From the NCBI GenBank assembly GCA_008360975.2, contig CM039182.1, forward strand, positions 147,254,656 to 147,318,655: DNA of 64,000 bases. The letters run 5' to 3'. The position numbers and the translations under genes were made by a program. Source of the DNA: Lichenostomus cassidix (lineage: Eukaryota; Chordata; Aves; Passeriformes; Meliphagidae). This document shows, piece after piece, positions 1 to 13,468 of the stretch; position 1 is the first letter of the stretch; the number at the start of each line of letters is the position of its first letter. Under the pieces are notes generated by a model. It was given only the letters and a program-made list of their open reading frames with translations, searched no databases and was not told the DNA's origin.

Positions 1-3000
1 GAGAGCACCCGCATTTTATTTTCCCCAGGGGGACAGATAGGCTGTCATGCAATGTTCCAAACCCAGGGGATTCTTGGGAGAGGCACATTATGTCCAGTGA
101 AGTTATCACTGGCATGATAATGATGTAATGAAGTGGGTCCTGAGACCCAAACTCTGTTCTGTGTGCCTTTAAGGTTTCTGAGCATGCCTCTTGCTAAGGT
201 TTTTTTCTTGCATGGACATACTGCAGAGACTTTTGCCTGTGCTTGCATGTCAAGAGAATATATGTGAGAAGAAAGAAAAAGATCCAGATCTCCACCAGCT
301 CCTCAGTTTTGTGCTCTCAGTCTCCCTTAGTGCAGCTGGAGAGTCCTTGTGTGTGGCAATAGCTACGGGGCATTAACCCTAACATGCCTCCCAACCAACC
401 ATTCCCACCATTCTCCTGGAAAGACAGTATAGGAGGGAAACCTGCTGTTTAAATAGACATTCTGTGAGATTAATTTTATGTCTGCAGTGGATTCATTTCT
501 CTACTGCTAAACTATAGTGGAAAAGCATCTTTGCAAGTGTCTGCAGACGCCTGCTTGCAGAACAGAGCTTTGCATAAGCTTAGTAGCTTTTCCCCAAAAG
601 CAAAGCAAGCTGTCTGACTGCAGCACGCAGCTTCTGCTGGATAACCAGGCTGCTTTTAGGACCTGGTGCCAGCTTAGCTAGACAGTGACTGTTCACACCT
701 CCTCACAGCCCTAGGCAATGTTGCTTGGCCAGCAAAGAGCTTGTGGTTAGTGGTGGCCAAGTAGCGTGACTGGTGCTGGCCCTGGTGCTCCAGTGTGTTC
801 TCAGGGCACTGCTGGGCTCTTCCTCGCTGATCCTGCTTTAAAATTACATTAAGTAACCCACAAGAGTTGCAGGTCAGAAGTCTGTGAGAAAATGGCAAAT
901 GATATTTCTGGCCTGCTAAGTCAGGCAAAGGAGATGGGGAAGGAGGGGCTTGGAGATTTTTGGTTTTCTCTGAAGATTGTGCCTTGGCAAGGTTAATAAT
1001 TTCTGGCAGATTGAAAAGGCCTATTGGGCAAATTGGCAAGTCTCGAAAAAGCCTTTTTCGAGCAGACTGAAAACGCAGAAATCTGAGCTCTGAATATGAA
1101 GCTGCTTGATAGCTTCATGAGACCACTTACTATCAATCTCATCCTCTTAGCAACTGTATGAACAGCAGGACACATGATTGAATGTTTTTCATATCTTGTG
1201 AAATAAACTGCACTCCACTTCCTACTGCAGCAAATGTCAGGTGTGAGAGATAGAACAGGGGCTGAGGTGCACTCCAGACCCTGGCACCTTCTGCATCTCA
1301 AACATATTCAGTTCCATCCCTCCACAAGCTACACAAGATTGAATTCATCACACTTTCCAGCACACTGCTAAGTAAAACAGAAGACAGATATACTACTAAT
1401 AGTTGAGGCTTCTTATAGCAGCCTCATCTGTTATCACATCCTCCACCATCATTCAACTTCTACTCCCACCTCGCAGTTACTCTGGCCTCGTACTCTGTTT
1501 ATCTTGCTCTTCCTCTCCTGACTCTGTGCCTCTTTCCATGCTTCTCAACTTTCCTGGATTCAGTTTGCTGACCCCTGATGCCACCAGCTCATGCAAATCC
1601 TCAGGAAAAACCACTTCTGTCATGGCACAAGACCAAAGCTCAGGATCAGCTCTGTGGGATGCCAGCAGAGGTCTGTGCTCCTGGCTCTGTATAAGGTGGT
1701 GGTGTTGCATGGGGCAGCTCTTTGCACCCCTCTGGGCCTCAGTATGGGAAGGAGAACCTTACAGCCTTGCTCAAGGCTTGATTCTTTGTGTGTCTTGAGG
1801 TATAGAAAATAGGAGTCTGGGTTTGGTGGAAATGACTGGTTTCACTTGCAGTTTGTATGAACAGAGACTGAGAATGAATGAAAAGACTTTTAGGATTTAG
1901 CCCAAAGCACCCACTATGAATATGTCATTAAATCCATCCTTGCACAACTTCTGTAATTAAGGAATGGGATAGGAGCTCCAGGCCTGACCTGCAGCTGCAT
2001 TTGGGGGATCTGAGGAGAGAGGGAGAATTTAATTCTGTGTAAGATCACTATTAACTGACACACTGTCATGATGCTTTAGAGAAAAAAGAGAGGGGATGAT
2101 TACAGAGGGAGAGCAGGAGCCACAAAATAGCACTTTTATTTTTCAAAACCTTCACATAACTTGGCAGAACAAATGACAACAGAAGTTAAAACAGCACTTT
2201 TCAATTTTCTATTCTTTATTTCCACATGATTCTTTTCTGGAACTGCAATTAGGATATTTATTTCCCTGTCTTGTGCTTTTTCAACACAGAGTGTCAAATG
2301 AAAAATAGATAGAAAAGCATGGCTCTTATCTCCATATAGACATAAGAGTGCATTTCTGCAGGACTAGATCCAGGTATTCGTGATGCTCATAGTCACCATT
2401 ACCCTATTACCCAAATGCCTTGCATTAATGGATTTCTCCTTGCATCACTTGACTGAGAAGAAATTCAGTGCTGAATTACTACCCACATATTACAGACAGG
2501 AAAATGCATCTTAGAGAAATTACAGCATTGACTGAGTGCTCACAGGAAATCTGTGCAGATCAGAAACCTCAATCAAAAGCAACGCAGACACAAAGGCCAA
2601 ATCTGCTTCCCCAAATATCTGTCCAGCATTTATGAGGAACAGATTTCCCTGAGGCTGCTCCCCAGCCAGGCCCACACAAACAAGATTTCAAACCACTACA
2701 TGATAAACTCAAAGCCTAACCAAAATCTTGAGCTGACAGTAACTGGAGAAAACGAAGCATCAAAGCTGCCAACAATGTCATTTACACCTGCTGAGAATTT
2801 GACCCAATCCATTCACTGCTTCCAATTACACAGACAGTAAACCATTGAAATTGTCAGATATTATATACCTTTAGTGGCAGATCAAAGCAGTCCTCTAGAC
2901 TGTAAGATCTCAGGGAATTTCTCTCTGTTGGATTGGGAAGAACAAAAATTTTTAATGTGAGGCAAGTATTCTCTTTCTGCAGTATTGCTATTAAATTTAC

Positions 3001-5654
3001 TAGAAACAGGGAATTTCTTTTGTAAGGAAACACGTTCTCATGAGAAATTTCTGATGAAGAAACTTTCCTCCAGCTCTGAATTCCCATCAGATACCATTCA
3101 GGATCTCCTGATTTGTGTCACAAGTTCGCTTAGGGAATTTAGATGATTCGTATAAAGTCCACACACCTCATAAAGGGCTGGAGTAAAAGAAGAACTCAGC
3201 CTGTGGAGGAGGAGGTACTTTGGTGCCACAATGGTTTGCGATTGCAGTGCTTTGGTAATTCTGCTCTGCTTTTGGTATTGAAAGGATTGTGTAATCCTGC
3301 TTTTCCTTCTCTCTCAAAAACCTGTTTTCTGCTAACATTGTTGGAAGCCTGTTGTAGCTGTTAGCCTGTCACAATGAAACTGTGGCTTTATTTATTTAAA
3401 CAGAAAAAAAAAAAAGACAGTCTGTGTGCCTGCGCCTCTTCCTGTAGGAATTTGATCAAATTTAGCTTTACAAATACAGAAATAATTCCATTCAGAAGAG
3501 AACCCAGAGATATTGTTGTCTGTATGATATCCAATGCTTTGTTTCAGAGCTGCAGGGAACAGTCTCCATTTTTCAGCACCAAGATTCTTCCTGACTAAAG
3601 AAGAACATGGAACCTTTTCACTAAACTTCCCAGCCTGAAGGTTTTTCCAGCCCTCTCTAGCTCCAGGACATGTCCTTCTAGTGTCTTGTCAGCTTTCAGA
3701 TTGTCTCACCTTTTCATTCCTATTTTCCTTTGCACTTGCTCATTATCTCTCTCCTCCATTCTCAGCAATCTAGTCCTTAGTTAAGGTAAATGTCAACTTT
3801 TCTCTCTACTGGCATGAAATGGTATTTTAACATTTATGCTCTTGCTTTGCCTCAACTCATAATTAAAATGATCAAATTAGCTATTTCATTAAAGTCAATG
3901 GCCAGACTGCTAACAGAGCCCCTCTTTTAGTACAATTTAACATCAGCATACAGTGCAATGTAGGTGCCTAGCACTTAACATATGCCAGCTGGAATAGACA
4001 CCAGTTAGCTCTGAAGCTAACTGAAATAATTTGTCACTATTGAGCCAGCGAAGAATGTTTTACACTGGTTGCTGCAGTTTAAGTATCTGGGGCCAAGTAT
4101 TCCAGCTCCTCCATTCAACAATATCACACAATTTATCTTAACTCCTGTTCCAGATGTCTGAGATCATCACAACAGCTGTCTGGTATGAACCAAGATTGCT
4201 TTAACCAACCTTCAAGCTCTCCTGGTCCAAGTGGTTGCCCTTTGTCTGCTCACAGTGGTGGTAAAAGAGATCCAAGGTCACTAATGGAGATCCCAGGGTC
4301 CATGAATGGGCATCACCCAGCACTGCTCTGCCCACGACCTCCTTTTCCCTGTGAGACCATCACACATCCCTAATGCATGATCTGGATAGAGCAGCTCATT
4401 TAAAATCACTTATTGACTCAGCGCCTGGGAGAGATCCGTGAGGGTTACAGAAAGGCACTAAAACAGCTGTACTGTAATGAGAATGGGTCTGATTAGTGAC
4501 ACACATGTGCCAAAAATTTCCTTGAAGGGCTAGGTTAGCACACACAGGAGAATGAGGGCTCTGGTATTTAACAGGGTTTTTTAATCTTTGCTTATGCAAA
4601 AATGGATCACTTGATTCTGTGTTCTTGGGGTTTTTCAAAAATTGACATCTCAGTACTGATAATAACTGAACTGAGTGTGCCTTCTGAGGCATTCAGTGTC
4701 CTTTTCCAAGTGTGCCCCATAAAGGGTAAAACTAATTTTACACCAAGAAGTCTGAATATTAATGACCATTCTGAGGTCTTGCAGTTCCCAGTGTGGGAAA
4801 GGGGATCTGGGAAGAGCTGAGAAGTCCCTTGGACAGCTAAACTTGGTGTTCACACTACCTTCAGGAGGATGGAAAACTCCCACCCCATGCCCTACAGCAG
4901 ATTAGCAAACCCTGTCCCCCAGGGCTCTGCACCACTGGTACCATGAAAACCCATAACTCTGTAACTGGACATCCCCAATGTCTATGCTAATCTCATCTGA
5001 AAAATCCTCCCTGGCAATTATAAGAATTACAGAGACTACTGTAAACCACTCTGAAATTATCCTGCTATCACATTGCCTATGCTGTGGCCTGTGGAGAAGA
5101 TTTGCTTCCCACAGAACAAAGGCACTGCAGTGTCAGTGGGACAGGGTGAGTTTCTGCTTCTTCATCTGTTATGTTCTATATGGGAATCTCTTAATGTCAC
5201 GGAAGTATTGGAAAACTGCAGAAAGTCAAGGACATTTGAGACAGGTTCCGTGAGCACTGCATGCACACTCAGTAGTGGCATTGGGGTGAGGGTATTTTGG
5301 AGAGAACTTTGCTGCAACAAGAAGCTTTACAGACATAGGAACAATACTATGCATTAAATATGTCTGTTTGCTCTCTTTACTTTTATGTTTTCTTGTGTCC
5401 TATCACAGTGACATCTGTGCTGATGAATTTTGCCATTAGAAGCTAGGATAATATCCCAATGATTAATTCTATAAGCAACTCACTTTCTGACATAATCTTA
5501 CCTAGACAGGTATTGCTTCCAATATTTCATACTTGCCCTTATTAAAGCCAAAGACTTCATTAACTCCTGGTGTGTGCTTACAGAAATGATGGAGACAGAT
5601 TATTTTCAGGGGTGCAGAGTAAAAAGATGAGACGCATCAGATACGGGTTGTAGG
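1..5654. other. Gene-free region, no supportable feature except A12
   Basis: I see no splice-flanked coding segment, RNA gene or recognisable repeat beyond the A12 run at 3404. The open frames here are short, lack family resemblance and occur equally on both strands. Confidence 0.6.
3404..3415 (+). repeat. A12 homopolymer
   Basis: Twelve adenines after 'tttatttatttaaacag'. No associated element recognised. Confidence 0.95.
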
Positions 5655-5885
5655 TAGGGGAAATTCTGCTATTTGCAAGGAAGCATTTTTCACAATGTCC
5701 CAGCTAAGCACTAGAACAGGCTTTCCAGACAGTCTGTGATTTCTCCATTCTTAGATATCTTAAACTCTGCTGGAGGGAACCCTCAAGCAAACTGACCCAG
5801 CTATGAAATGAGTCTTGCTTAGAACAGGAGGTTGAACTAGAGGCCTCCAGAGGTGCTTCCTAATCTACAGTAATCCCTGATTCTA
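5655..5885 (+). repeat. CR1 LINE 3' fragment, old
   Basis: The order of diverged pieces follows the CR1 3' end. First comes the block corresponding to 'ggaagaatttcttcacagt', then 'gcactagaacaggcttt', a stretch equivalent to the internal 'gagcaacctg' region, and finally 'ggttgaactagaggcctcc' with 'tgattct' at the tail. Divergence is much higher than in the 13 kb or 51.5 kb copies, so this is an older insertion. Plus orientation. Confidence 0.75.
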
Positions 5886-7639
5886 AAATATATTTATAAG
5901 AATAATTTGTTTTCTAGAGTGTTCAAGCAAAGAGCAATGCTATTCATTTTAAATGGCATGGAAGATGGATCTGAAGGCTTTTACACCTGAGATAATGATT
6001 TTCTTCAGCTTTTGAGATGAAGAGCTACCAGGTTCCTTGTGAATGATGTCTTTTGGAAAGCAACACGTAATGCACTTCAAAAAGCTTAGACAGTGAAATA
6101 GAATTGAATTAATCAGCAGACAGGCTCAGGATTTGGTTTTAGAGTTGTTTTTCCACAAGACTTTACTCTTAGATTTTCTGCCAACCAATGATGAAAAAGA
6201 AACAATACACATAACATGTGTAGACAAAGCTGCTTGACCTTAGTCAATCATACATTCATGGAAAAGAGTTCATGATAGATGGAGACACAGTGGCAGAAAT
6301 TGTTCAGCTTCAGCACATAATTTCAGCCATAACCTATTCATGGACAATTCGTGAAGAAAAGGGAAAAAAAGAGAGAAGTAACATTTATCAGAGAAATTAT
6401 TGATGGCAAATTACTCTCCCAAAACTGCCTGTTCTCTATCCTCCATTAATGTTACCCTACCTCAGAGCTTGGAGGAAGGAATGCTGATATCCTAGCCAGG
6501 CTACTGCATCAGCTGTCACTCAACAAATGAGGAAATCATTGTATTTGCAAACACTGCAAGCAAATCACAGTAAGCAATCTTCAAGAACATGCACTTTGAG
6601 TTCACTCTCATGTAACTGTTGGCATGTCTGCAAATAGAACTGGCACTGTTTAAGTTGAAGATTGATTTATCATTGCTTTGATGATGGACACTCATATTCC
6701 CCCCTTTTTTTAATAAAATGCTTATTTTTTTGCTTTTAGCTTAAGTCTGCACAAATATTGATAATGGCATCATTAGGTCATTAAGGCCTAAATAACAACT
6801 AAGTTCAGACCAAAACTATAAACAAGTTTGGGTTTGCATTTTAAAAGCACCTGTTCTATCTAAGCCAAGGTTACATGAGGACTTTAAGTCTTACTCTGCC
6901 CTCCCCCAGATCTTGATTCTAAGATTCTAATGTTGCCAAAACCCATGAAGTTGTACTCTGGGATATACACGTTGCACTGTGATTTTATAAAGAGCTGAAA
7001 ACAATTTTTTTTTAAAAAGAGACACAATAAAATTTCTTCATTGGATATATGGTTCAGGCAAACATCTGGATGTGAACTCCTTTCAACTGAATTTCCTCAC
7101 AGGATCCTGGTTATTTCTAGGCTTCACAACATTATTGAACAGGGATGAGACTACTCACAATCTGAACATCAGGGTTTTGAATATGCCTTTAGTTGAGCTC
7201 CAAAAATTGCAGCAAAGCATTAATTTGCTGGGCTATGTATTCACACTGCTGCCAAGAATTCTGAAGGGCTCGCAGTGCAGTTTTTATGATTTCCAAATCA
7301 AGCAGAAATTAGCAGTGCTCTGAGAGCTGATTTGGTCTTCCTGAACTGCACTTCTCCTCAGTGGATCATCATTTTCCTGTGTTAGCTCCTTCTGCTCCAC
7401 ATTCCACATTCAGCCTGTCTTTCTCACAGCTAGATCCCTGCACAAGTCCACTTCTTTTCATGAAGCACCAGCTTTTTCAGGTGGGACTCAAGTTTTCTTC
7501 TGCCCATTATTTCATCCCAGACATTGGCCAGAAGAGGATTTCTAAGAAGGAGAAAGAACTGGGTCAGCCTGTGCTGACATTTTCCCATCTTCTGTAAATT
7601 GTCATCTAGGAATTCCTGAGACAGGCATTGTGTGTATGC
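5886..7639. other. Gene-free region, AT-rich unique sequence
   Basis: Lies between two old CR1 fragments. Nothing recognised. Contains the short AT-rich runs usual for avian intergenic DNA. Confidence 0.6.
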
Positions 7640-8330
7640 ATTTAATAGTCCTTAGCATGTATTTTCTTCTATGAATCTGCCTAATCACTTCTTGAACCCA
7701 CACAAACTTACATGTACAGCATCCCATGGGAAGAAATTTCACAGCCTAATTGTACATTACACAAGGGACAGTATCCTCTTGTTTGCTCTGAACCTGCAAT
7801 CTGCAGCCTGGTAGTTTCATTATTATCCCCCAGTTGCATTGAAAGAGGACACAAAGTAAACTATAATTTTCTCCAAAGCACTCAGGTTTTAAAAGGCCTC
7901 TTTAAAATTCCTCCTCTGCTATTCACTTTTGAGGGAGAAGGTTCTCAGTCTTTCAATCATCCTTCACAGAGTTATCCCTTGCTGTGTCACCCTTTCCATG
8001 AAATTCAGTCCTACTGTACATTTTTGAGACAGACAGGACACAAGTCCATACAGTTATCAGGGTATGAGCAATGTGGAGTCACACAGCTACAATGAAGTTC
8101 TCTTTTATTATGTCAATTCCTTTTCCCAACATCTGATTTGTATTTTTGACCCCTGTGCAGCAGCACAGTTATGTTTTCATGCAAAGTATTGATCTACTCT
8201 CAAAACTTTTCTTCTAAGTGACACAAACAACTGCTCTGTGTGTGCTCAAGCATTTCTGTATCTCCACAGATGAAGCATCTTCTGTCTAAGCAAACTTTCC
8301 TCCACTTAGCCTATTCCTGACCCAGTGGTT
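7640..8330 (-). repeat. Ancient CR1-type LINE remnant
   Basis: On the plus strand this reads as the reverse complement of an old sauropsid CR1 3' half: a 'gggaagaaatttcacagcc' motif, a block with 'tctgaacctgcaatctgc', 'ttattatcccccagttgca', then 'ttcaatcatccttcacagag' and a segment equivalent to the 'methionine-rich antisense' end. Widespread decay and several indels remove any reading frame. A younger CR1 (8351-8670) in the same orientation follows almost directly. Boundaries are approximate. Confidence 0.6.
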
Positions 8331-8350
8331 CTTCTTTCATGTTGATGCCA

Positions 8351-8670
8351 CAGAATCATAGAATCATTGAATGGTTTGGGTTAGAAGGGACACTAAAGAT
8401 CATCCAGTTCCAGCTCCCTGCCCTGGGTAGGGACACCTTCCACTGGACCAGATTGCCCCAAGCCCCATCCAGCCTGGCCTTGAACATTTCCAGGAATAGG
8501 ACATCCACAGCTTCTCTGGACAACCTGTTCCAGGGCCTCACCACCTTCACAGTAAAGAATTTCTTCCCAATATAAACCTGCCCTCTTTCAAACTAAAGCT
8601 ATTCTCCCTTACCCTATCACTGCAGGCCCTTGTCAAAAATCCATCTTCAGCTTTCCTGTAGGTGCTTAGC
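8351..8670 (-). repeat. CR1 LINE, 5'-truncated
   Basis: Plus strand begins 'agaatcatagaatcattgaa', the reverse complement of the CR1 3' tail, then runs through 'ttgggttagaagggacacta', the 'catccagttccagctccctg' and 'ttgaacatttccaggaatag' blocks, and 'gttccagggcctcaccacc', ending near 8670. About 320 bases remain; the 5' bulk of the element is missing as is usual for CR1. The apparent open frames here are CR1 3' sequence read by chance. Confidence 0.95.
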
Positions 8671-11119
8671 TACTGAGGGTGGTAAATTCTGTCTTCTGCT
8701 CATGATGGTGGAGGATTGTTGCCTTTTGTGCATCAACAGGACTCTGATATATCTGTAGTTAGTGGAACATTTTCTTTACATAGAAAAAAAATTGAGAGTT
8801 TCCAAAGGGGCTTAAAACTTACTGGCATGTTATAACAGAAAGGATGATGCACCACCTGCAAAACATGCATAGAAATCTTCCTCTCTGTGACCCAGAAACT
8901 TGCATTATATCTTTCTACTGAACATGTTATAAATCAAGTTCCTGCACACCTTCCACCACAAGGATTTCTGAGAAGTGCAATTGCAAGATGTGAAATTAAA
9001 TGAAATTAGATAAATGAAATATGTATTATTGATTCCGTTGCCAGAATTTTGCATGGTACATAATAGAGAGGGCACAGACCAATACCATCCATGAATGAAC
9101 CAGAAAAACAGCAGATGTGCAAGCACCCAACCAGAAGTGTGACTGGGTCAGCTTTGTTTCTCTGGTTGTCTCCCTGCCCAATTGCACAAGTGGGAATGAA
9201 AACATATGTAAAAATTCAAAAATGCAGAATTTTTGAGAGGAAAACATCAATGATAAGTCTACCCAGGCTGAGTGAGCACGATGGAGCTCTGAATGCTCTT
9301 GAACTGAGCCACATCTTCTGTCATTTTCTTCAGCTGCTCTGTTTAGTTCACTGCCCTATTTTTTGTGACATACTGTTAAAAAGAAGATGTGGTATCAGCA
9401 GCAATGGATCCACTGAACCGCAAAGCAGGTTGACCACCTGAGAGCCTCTTCAGTGGCATGACAACTATTAATGTGATATTATTCTGAGCCTTCTTTAAGT
9501 GCATGTCACTCCCCTCTTCATGGCATCTCTGTGCCCTTCAGTCTATGGAAAACTATTTTTTTTATCACACTATAAAAACAGAATCCTTGAAAGGCTACAG
9601 GTTAAGATTATTATCCAGGTAGACATTTCAATGTTTTGCAGAAGGGTATTATGTATAAAAATCACCTAATCTTAGTCCTGTCTATAAAACAGTGACCCAG
9701 AATTCATCTAAACTAACAGATCAAAAGGGGAGCTAGAATTCTTCCTGATCTCCTTGATTACCTTTGTGTACTGTTTTTCAAATCCATTTTATGCTGGACT
9801 ATACAGAGGTTATGACATGGCAGCCATCCTGGATAAAAATCTGCCACTGACCATGGTAAGTGTGGCCATTCTGCTGATGGCTCCAGCCTAGACCTTGCTG
9901 GACCTCATAGTTCTGTGATCAGGAAAAGGGGAAAGTAAATTCTCTAAATGCACATTTTCTAAATTAAAAGATGATTTTTCTCTGAATACTTTTTCAATAT
10001 TTCATTTAGATCATGATTATGGATAACGCTGGGGAGCCATGAACCCCAGTGTCACAGAGATTGCCTTCTAGACCAGCCTTCTAGATCTTTCAACAGAAAG
10101 GCTTATCTTCTTTCAAAACACCTCAGATCCATAAAATACTTTTAAATGTGGGCTTTTCATCTACATCTGATGAACAGAGAAATGAATTTGGTGAGCTCAG
10201 AGAATACTGGAGGAAAATCTGTGTCTGCCAAACCACTGAGCTGGCAAAGAATTTGCTGAGGACTTCAGCAACTTGCAGCTGGCCAAAGGCCTGTAATTTA
10301 TCTAATTTATTGACAACAGTAATATTGTCCTTCTTCAGGCATCAAACTGAAAGATATCATAATGTACTTGGGCTGTAGCCCTGTGAAAGAGAACAAAGAT
10401 TGGATTTGCTCATCCTATATCTTCCACAAAACTCTTGACAGGAGTTTTCCACTCACCCTAAAAGCAAATAATTCTAGTAGATATATATATTTGGTTATCT
10501 GGTTGAATGATTGCCTGTAAGTTCCTTCACAGGTGATATTGCACATAGTATCCTTGGAATTTCCACTGGGATCTGACAAATACAAGTATTTCAGAATTCT
10601 GAATTCTGTGAAATGAGCTTAGCTGGATATTAGCCAGTCAGTCAGAAGTAAATGAAGTCCTGGAAAACACAGGCAAGTAACTCATCCAACTATTCAGAGA
10701 GCTTACTGAAGGCTGGAAATCTGTGTTCACTTCTCTTTTCTGCCTGAGATGAGAAGCAGACTGGAGCTCATGTCTGCTATCCATAAACACACCTTCATCA
10801 CTTTTACCCTTTGGGTAAGGTGAGGGAGCAGCTCCATCCATCACCTCTGTTGAAGTTTTTTGTACTACAATTAAAAAAAAAATACACTCAGTACAGAAAC
10901 AAGAATGAAAATGAATCACCATTGAGTGGTGAGTGTATTCTACTGGGAGGGAAAGAGTTTGAAGCTCCAGTTCTTCTTCAGAAGGCTGTGTGTTTTATGT
11001 ATTTGTGTGATGGACACTTCATCTCACATCCCAAGGCTTCCCCACTCCAGCACTGCACCAATTACCTGCCAATCAGACTATCAGATTAGTACACACACTT
11101 TTTTTGGATGCCACCTCTG

Positions 11120-11133
11120 GTTTCCATAGAAAC
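11120..11133. promoter_or_regulatory. X-box-like RFX site 1
   Basis: GTTTCCATAGAAAC: symmetrical half-sites around a two-base centre, close to the RFX consensus. A second similar site lies 85 bases to the right. Confidence 0.35.
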
Positions 11134-11204
11134 TGTTTTAAGCCTCATCCTCTCTCTCAATTAGAACTTTTTATAATTTCTCCACCCTTATGAAATCATT
11201 TGTG

Positions 11205-11218
11205 GTTCCCATGGTAAT
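11205..11218. promoter_or_regulatory. X-box-like RFX site 2
   Basis: GTTCCCATGGTAAT, matching GTTNCCATGGNAAC except for the last base. Paired with the site at 11120-11133 in a block with no recognised repeats. Confidence 0.35.
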
Positions 11219-11710
11219 CACTGAAAGTTTGTTATCTCCCAAGTACTGCTTCTTAATCAGAGGCTTCACCAATAGCAGTCCTGTTGGAACAGTAAAAGGC
11301 ACAAGACAGTTCTAATCTTCTTTTGGAGTGAGTAGTGTGCCCTTTGCTCATCCTTAAGGCCATAAATCCCTCGTGAGCTCCTAACTGTGACATCAAGATT
11401 TTGGTTGCTGTAGAGTTCACTCCATTCACTGAGCATGCTGCTCTGTCCCCATTTTATTGATTGCAAAGATGATGGGCACAGACTTGCACTCACTTTGTCC
11501 AAGATGATTCCATAGGTCAGGTTATCTCAACAGAGCTTGTGGGAGAATTCAGGTCACCTTTGCTGAATTCAGCTGCTGTCTAGTTCCCTCTTTTACTGGA
11601 TTACAGCACCATGCACTCCCATATAAGACAAGTGCCAAAAGTCCAAAATGCCCCGTGTACATACATTTTGTGTTCAGGTGTTTAAAACAGCATGTAGCCA
11701 ATGCAAACCA

Positions 11711-11712
<2 letters not shown>

Positions 11713-11746
<34 letters not shown>

Positions 11747-11765
11747 CTATACACACACACATATG
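11713..11765 (+). repeat. (GTATAT)n hexamer repeat joined to a short (AC)n
   Basis: About five and a half GTATAT units (11713-11746), then a 'ctat' junction and an AC run to about 11760. Ordinary compound microsatellite. Open frames over it read YVYVYV or CICICI and are artefacts. Confidence 0.95.
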
Positions 11766-12974
11766 CAGACCCCATTTATAGCACATTTTATACTCTCCTT
11801 CAAGCCTGCAGCAATTTCCATGACTGTAAATATGCCAGTGCATGATAATATGTCCTGCTACAGTCCCAGAGTGAGAAGGTTTGCTTAGACACTCAATGCA
11901 GAGGTGCAGCTGATCTCAGTCCATGTTTTTCAAAAATCAGCCTACATTGATCCTCCTTTAAAACATCCCTGCTTGGAGTCTTGCTCTGAGCCTGTTATCA
12001 AGGTTCAGAAGAAAGGTCTGTGGATGGTATCCTCTGGCCTTTCTGACTCAACGCCAGCATTTCTGCAACTTCTATCTTTATCCATCCGTGATGATACCAG
12101 ACAACCTTCCCTAAAATACTAGTTGTACTTGCCTCTTGCAGCTGATTCTGGACTGCTCTCTGTACTGTCATAAAAACAAATTAACTGTGTTTCAAATTTT
12201 GGTTTAATATAAAATACAGATATGTGTATCAATCTTCTGGATGTACAACGCATCACTTGATGTGGAAAAATCCCATCTCCATGTGTTCTAGTGAAACCAA
12301 AACCTCACTCAGGAATTTCAAGTTGAGAGGGGACTACTGTAACTAATTATCATCATTTCCAGCCAGCAAACACTGCATTGGGTTTCTCCTTCCTCTTTGA
12401 AATTAGCAATATCTTTTGGAAAAATAGCCACCCATGACTGAAAAAAATTAAAGTGAAAGGGCACCATTTTTCCTCTACAGAATATTCCCAGTAGTTACTT
12501 GCTGGAGATTCATTTTTTGTTTGCAGTAAAATATGCCACATGACACACTCTGATCCTACAGAAATTGCTATCTTGTGTACCCCTGTGTATTCAATTCCCT
12601 TTTTGTTCTGCTCCCTCAGCACAGCATGTCTTCCCACAGAGACATATGAGACTATTTTCCCTTTCTTTAAGGAAGAATCTTATTGTGTAAATCCAATGCG
12701 GAATTTCTTTCTCAAGTGACATTGATCCAGGGTCTGAGCTGGTGGGATGTGATCTTGATGTGAGTATATGGATATCAACATGTCCTGGGAATTATGTTTG
12801 TGTTGGGACCTCACCTCAGAAAGGAAGAATGTTATCTGCAGCACTGTAGAAAGGATTCATTGATGGACAAGTTGATAAATCACAACAATCTCATGCAGAA
12901 TTACTCCATTCTGCTGATCAGACCAGGTTAACTCCCACACCCACAGAAACCCAACATTCATAGTCTGTTGATGC

Positions 12975-13468
12975 TCCATATCAGGACAGAGAGAGTTGGA
13001 GAGAGTTCAGGGGAGGTTACCAGGATGATCAGAGGGATGGAGCACCTCTGCTATGAGGAAAGGCTGAGAGAACTGGGATTCTTCAGCCTGGAAAAGAGAA
13101 GGCTTTGGGGAGACCTAATTACAGCCTTCCAGTACCTGAAGGAAACCAACAAGAAAGATGGAGAGGGATTTTTTCCAAGGGCATGGAGTGACAGGAAAAG
13201 GGGGAATGGCTTCAAATTGAACAAGAGTAGGTTTAGATTAGATTTCAGGAAGAAGTTCTTTATCCAGAGGATGGTGATGCAATGGCACAGGTTGCCCAGA
13301 AAACTATGGGTGCCCTAGAAGTGTCCAAGGCCAGGTTGGATGGGGCTTGGAGCAACCTGGGATAGAGGAAGATGTCCTAGAGCAAGGGGGGTAGGAAAGA
13401 GATGATCATTAAGGTCCCAACCAACACAAACAATTCAATGATTGTGTGATTCTATGACTAGTATTAAG
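12975..13468 (+). repeat. CR1 LINE, 5'-truncated
   Basis: A roughly 490-base 3' portion in plus orientation. It holds 'ggagcacctctgctatgagg', 'ttcagcctggaaaagagaag', 'ttacagccttccagtacctg', the 'cacaggttgcccaga' block and the tail 'gattgtgtgattctatga'. A 116-codon open frame across it reads like the CR1 signature (MEHLCYEERLRELGFFSLEKR), so it is LINE sequence and not a host gene. Confidence 0.95.

Larger units (their letters stand above)
8671..12974. other. Gene-free region with paired X-box-like sites and a hexamer repeat
   Basis: No gene recognised. Holds the two X-box-like motifs (11120 and 11205) and the GTATAT repeat (11713). A small palindrome, CAGAATTC-T-GAATTCTG (10592-10608), is also present. 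Confidence 0.6.

Noticed and set aside
10592..10608. Palindrome CAGAATTC-T-GAATTCTG, considered as a heat-shock element
   Set aside because: Heat-shock elements need GAA and TTC units separated by two bases; here they are adjacent. It is most likely a chance palindrome.
12968..13318. A 116-codon frame that looks protein-like
   Set aside because: Its residues are the CR1 signature; it is LINE sequence, not a host gene.
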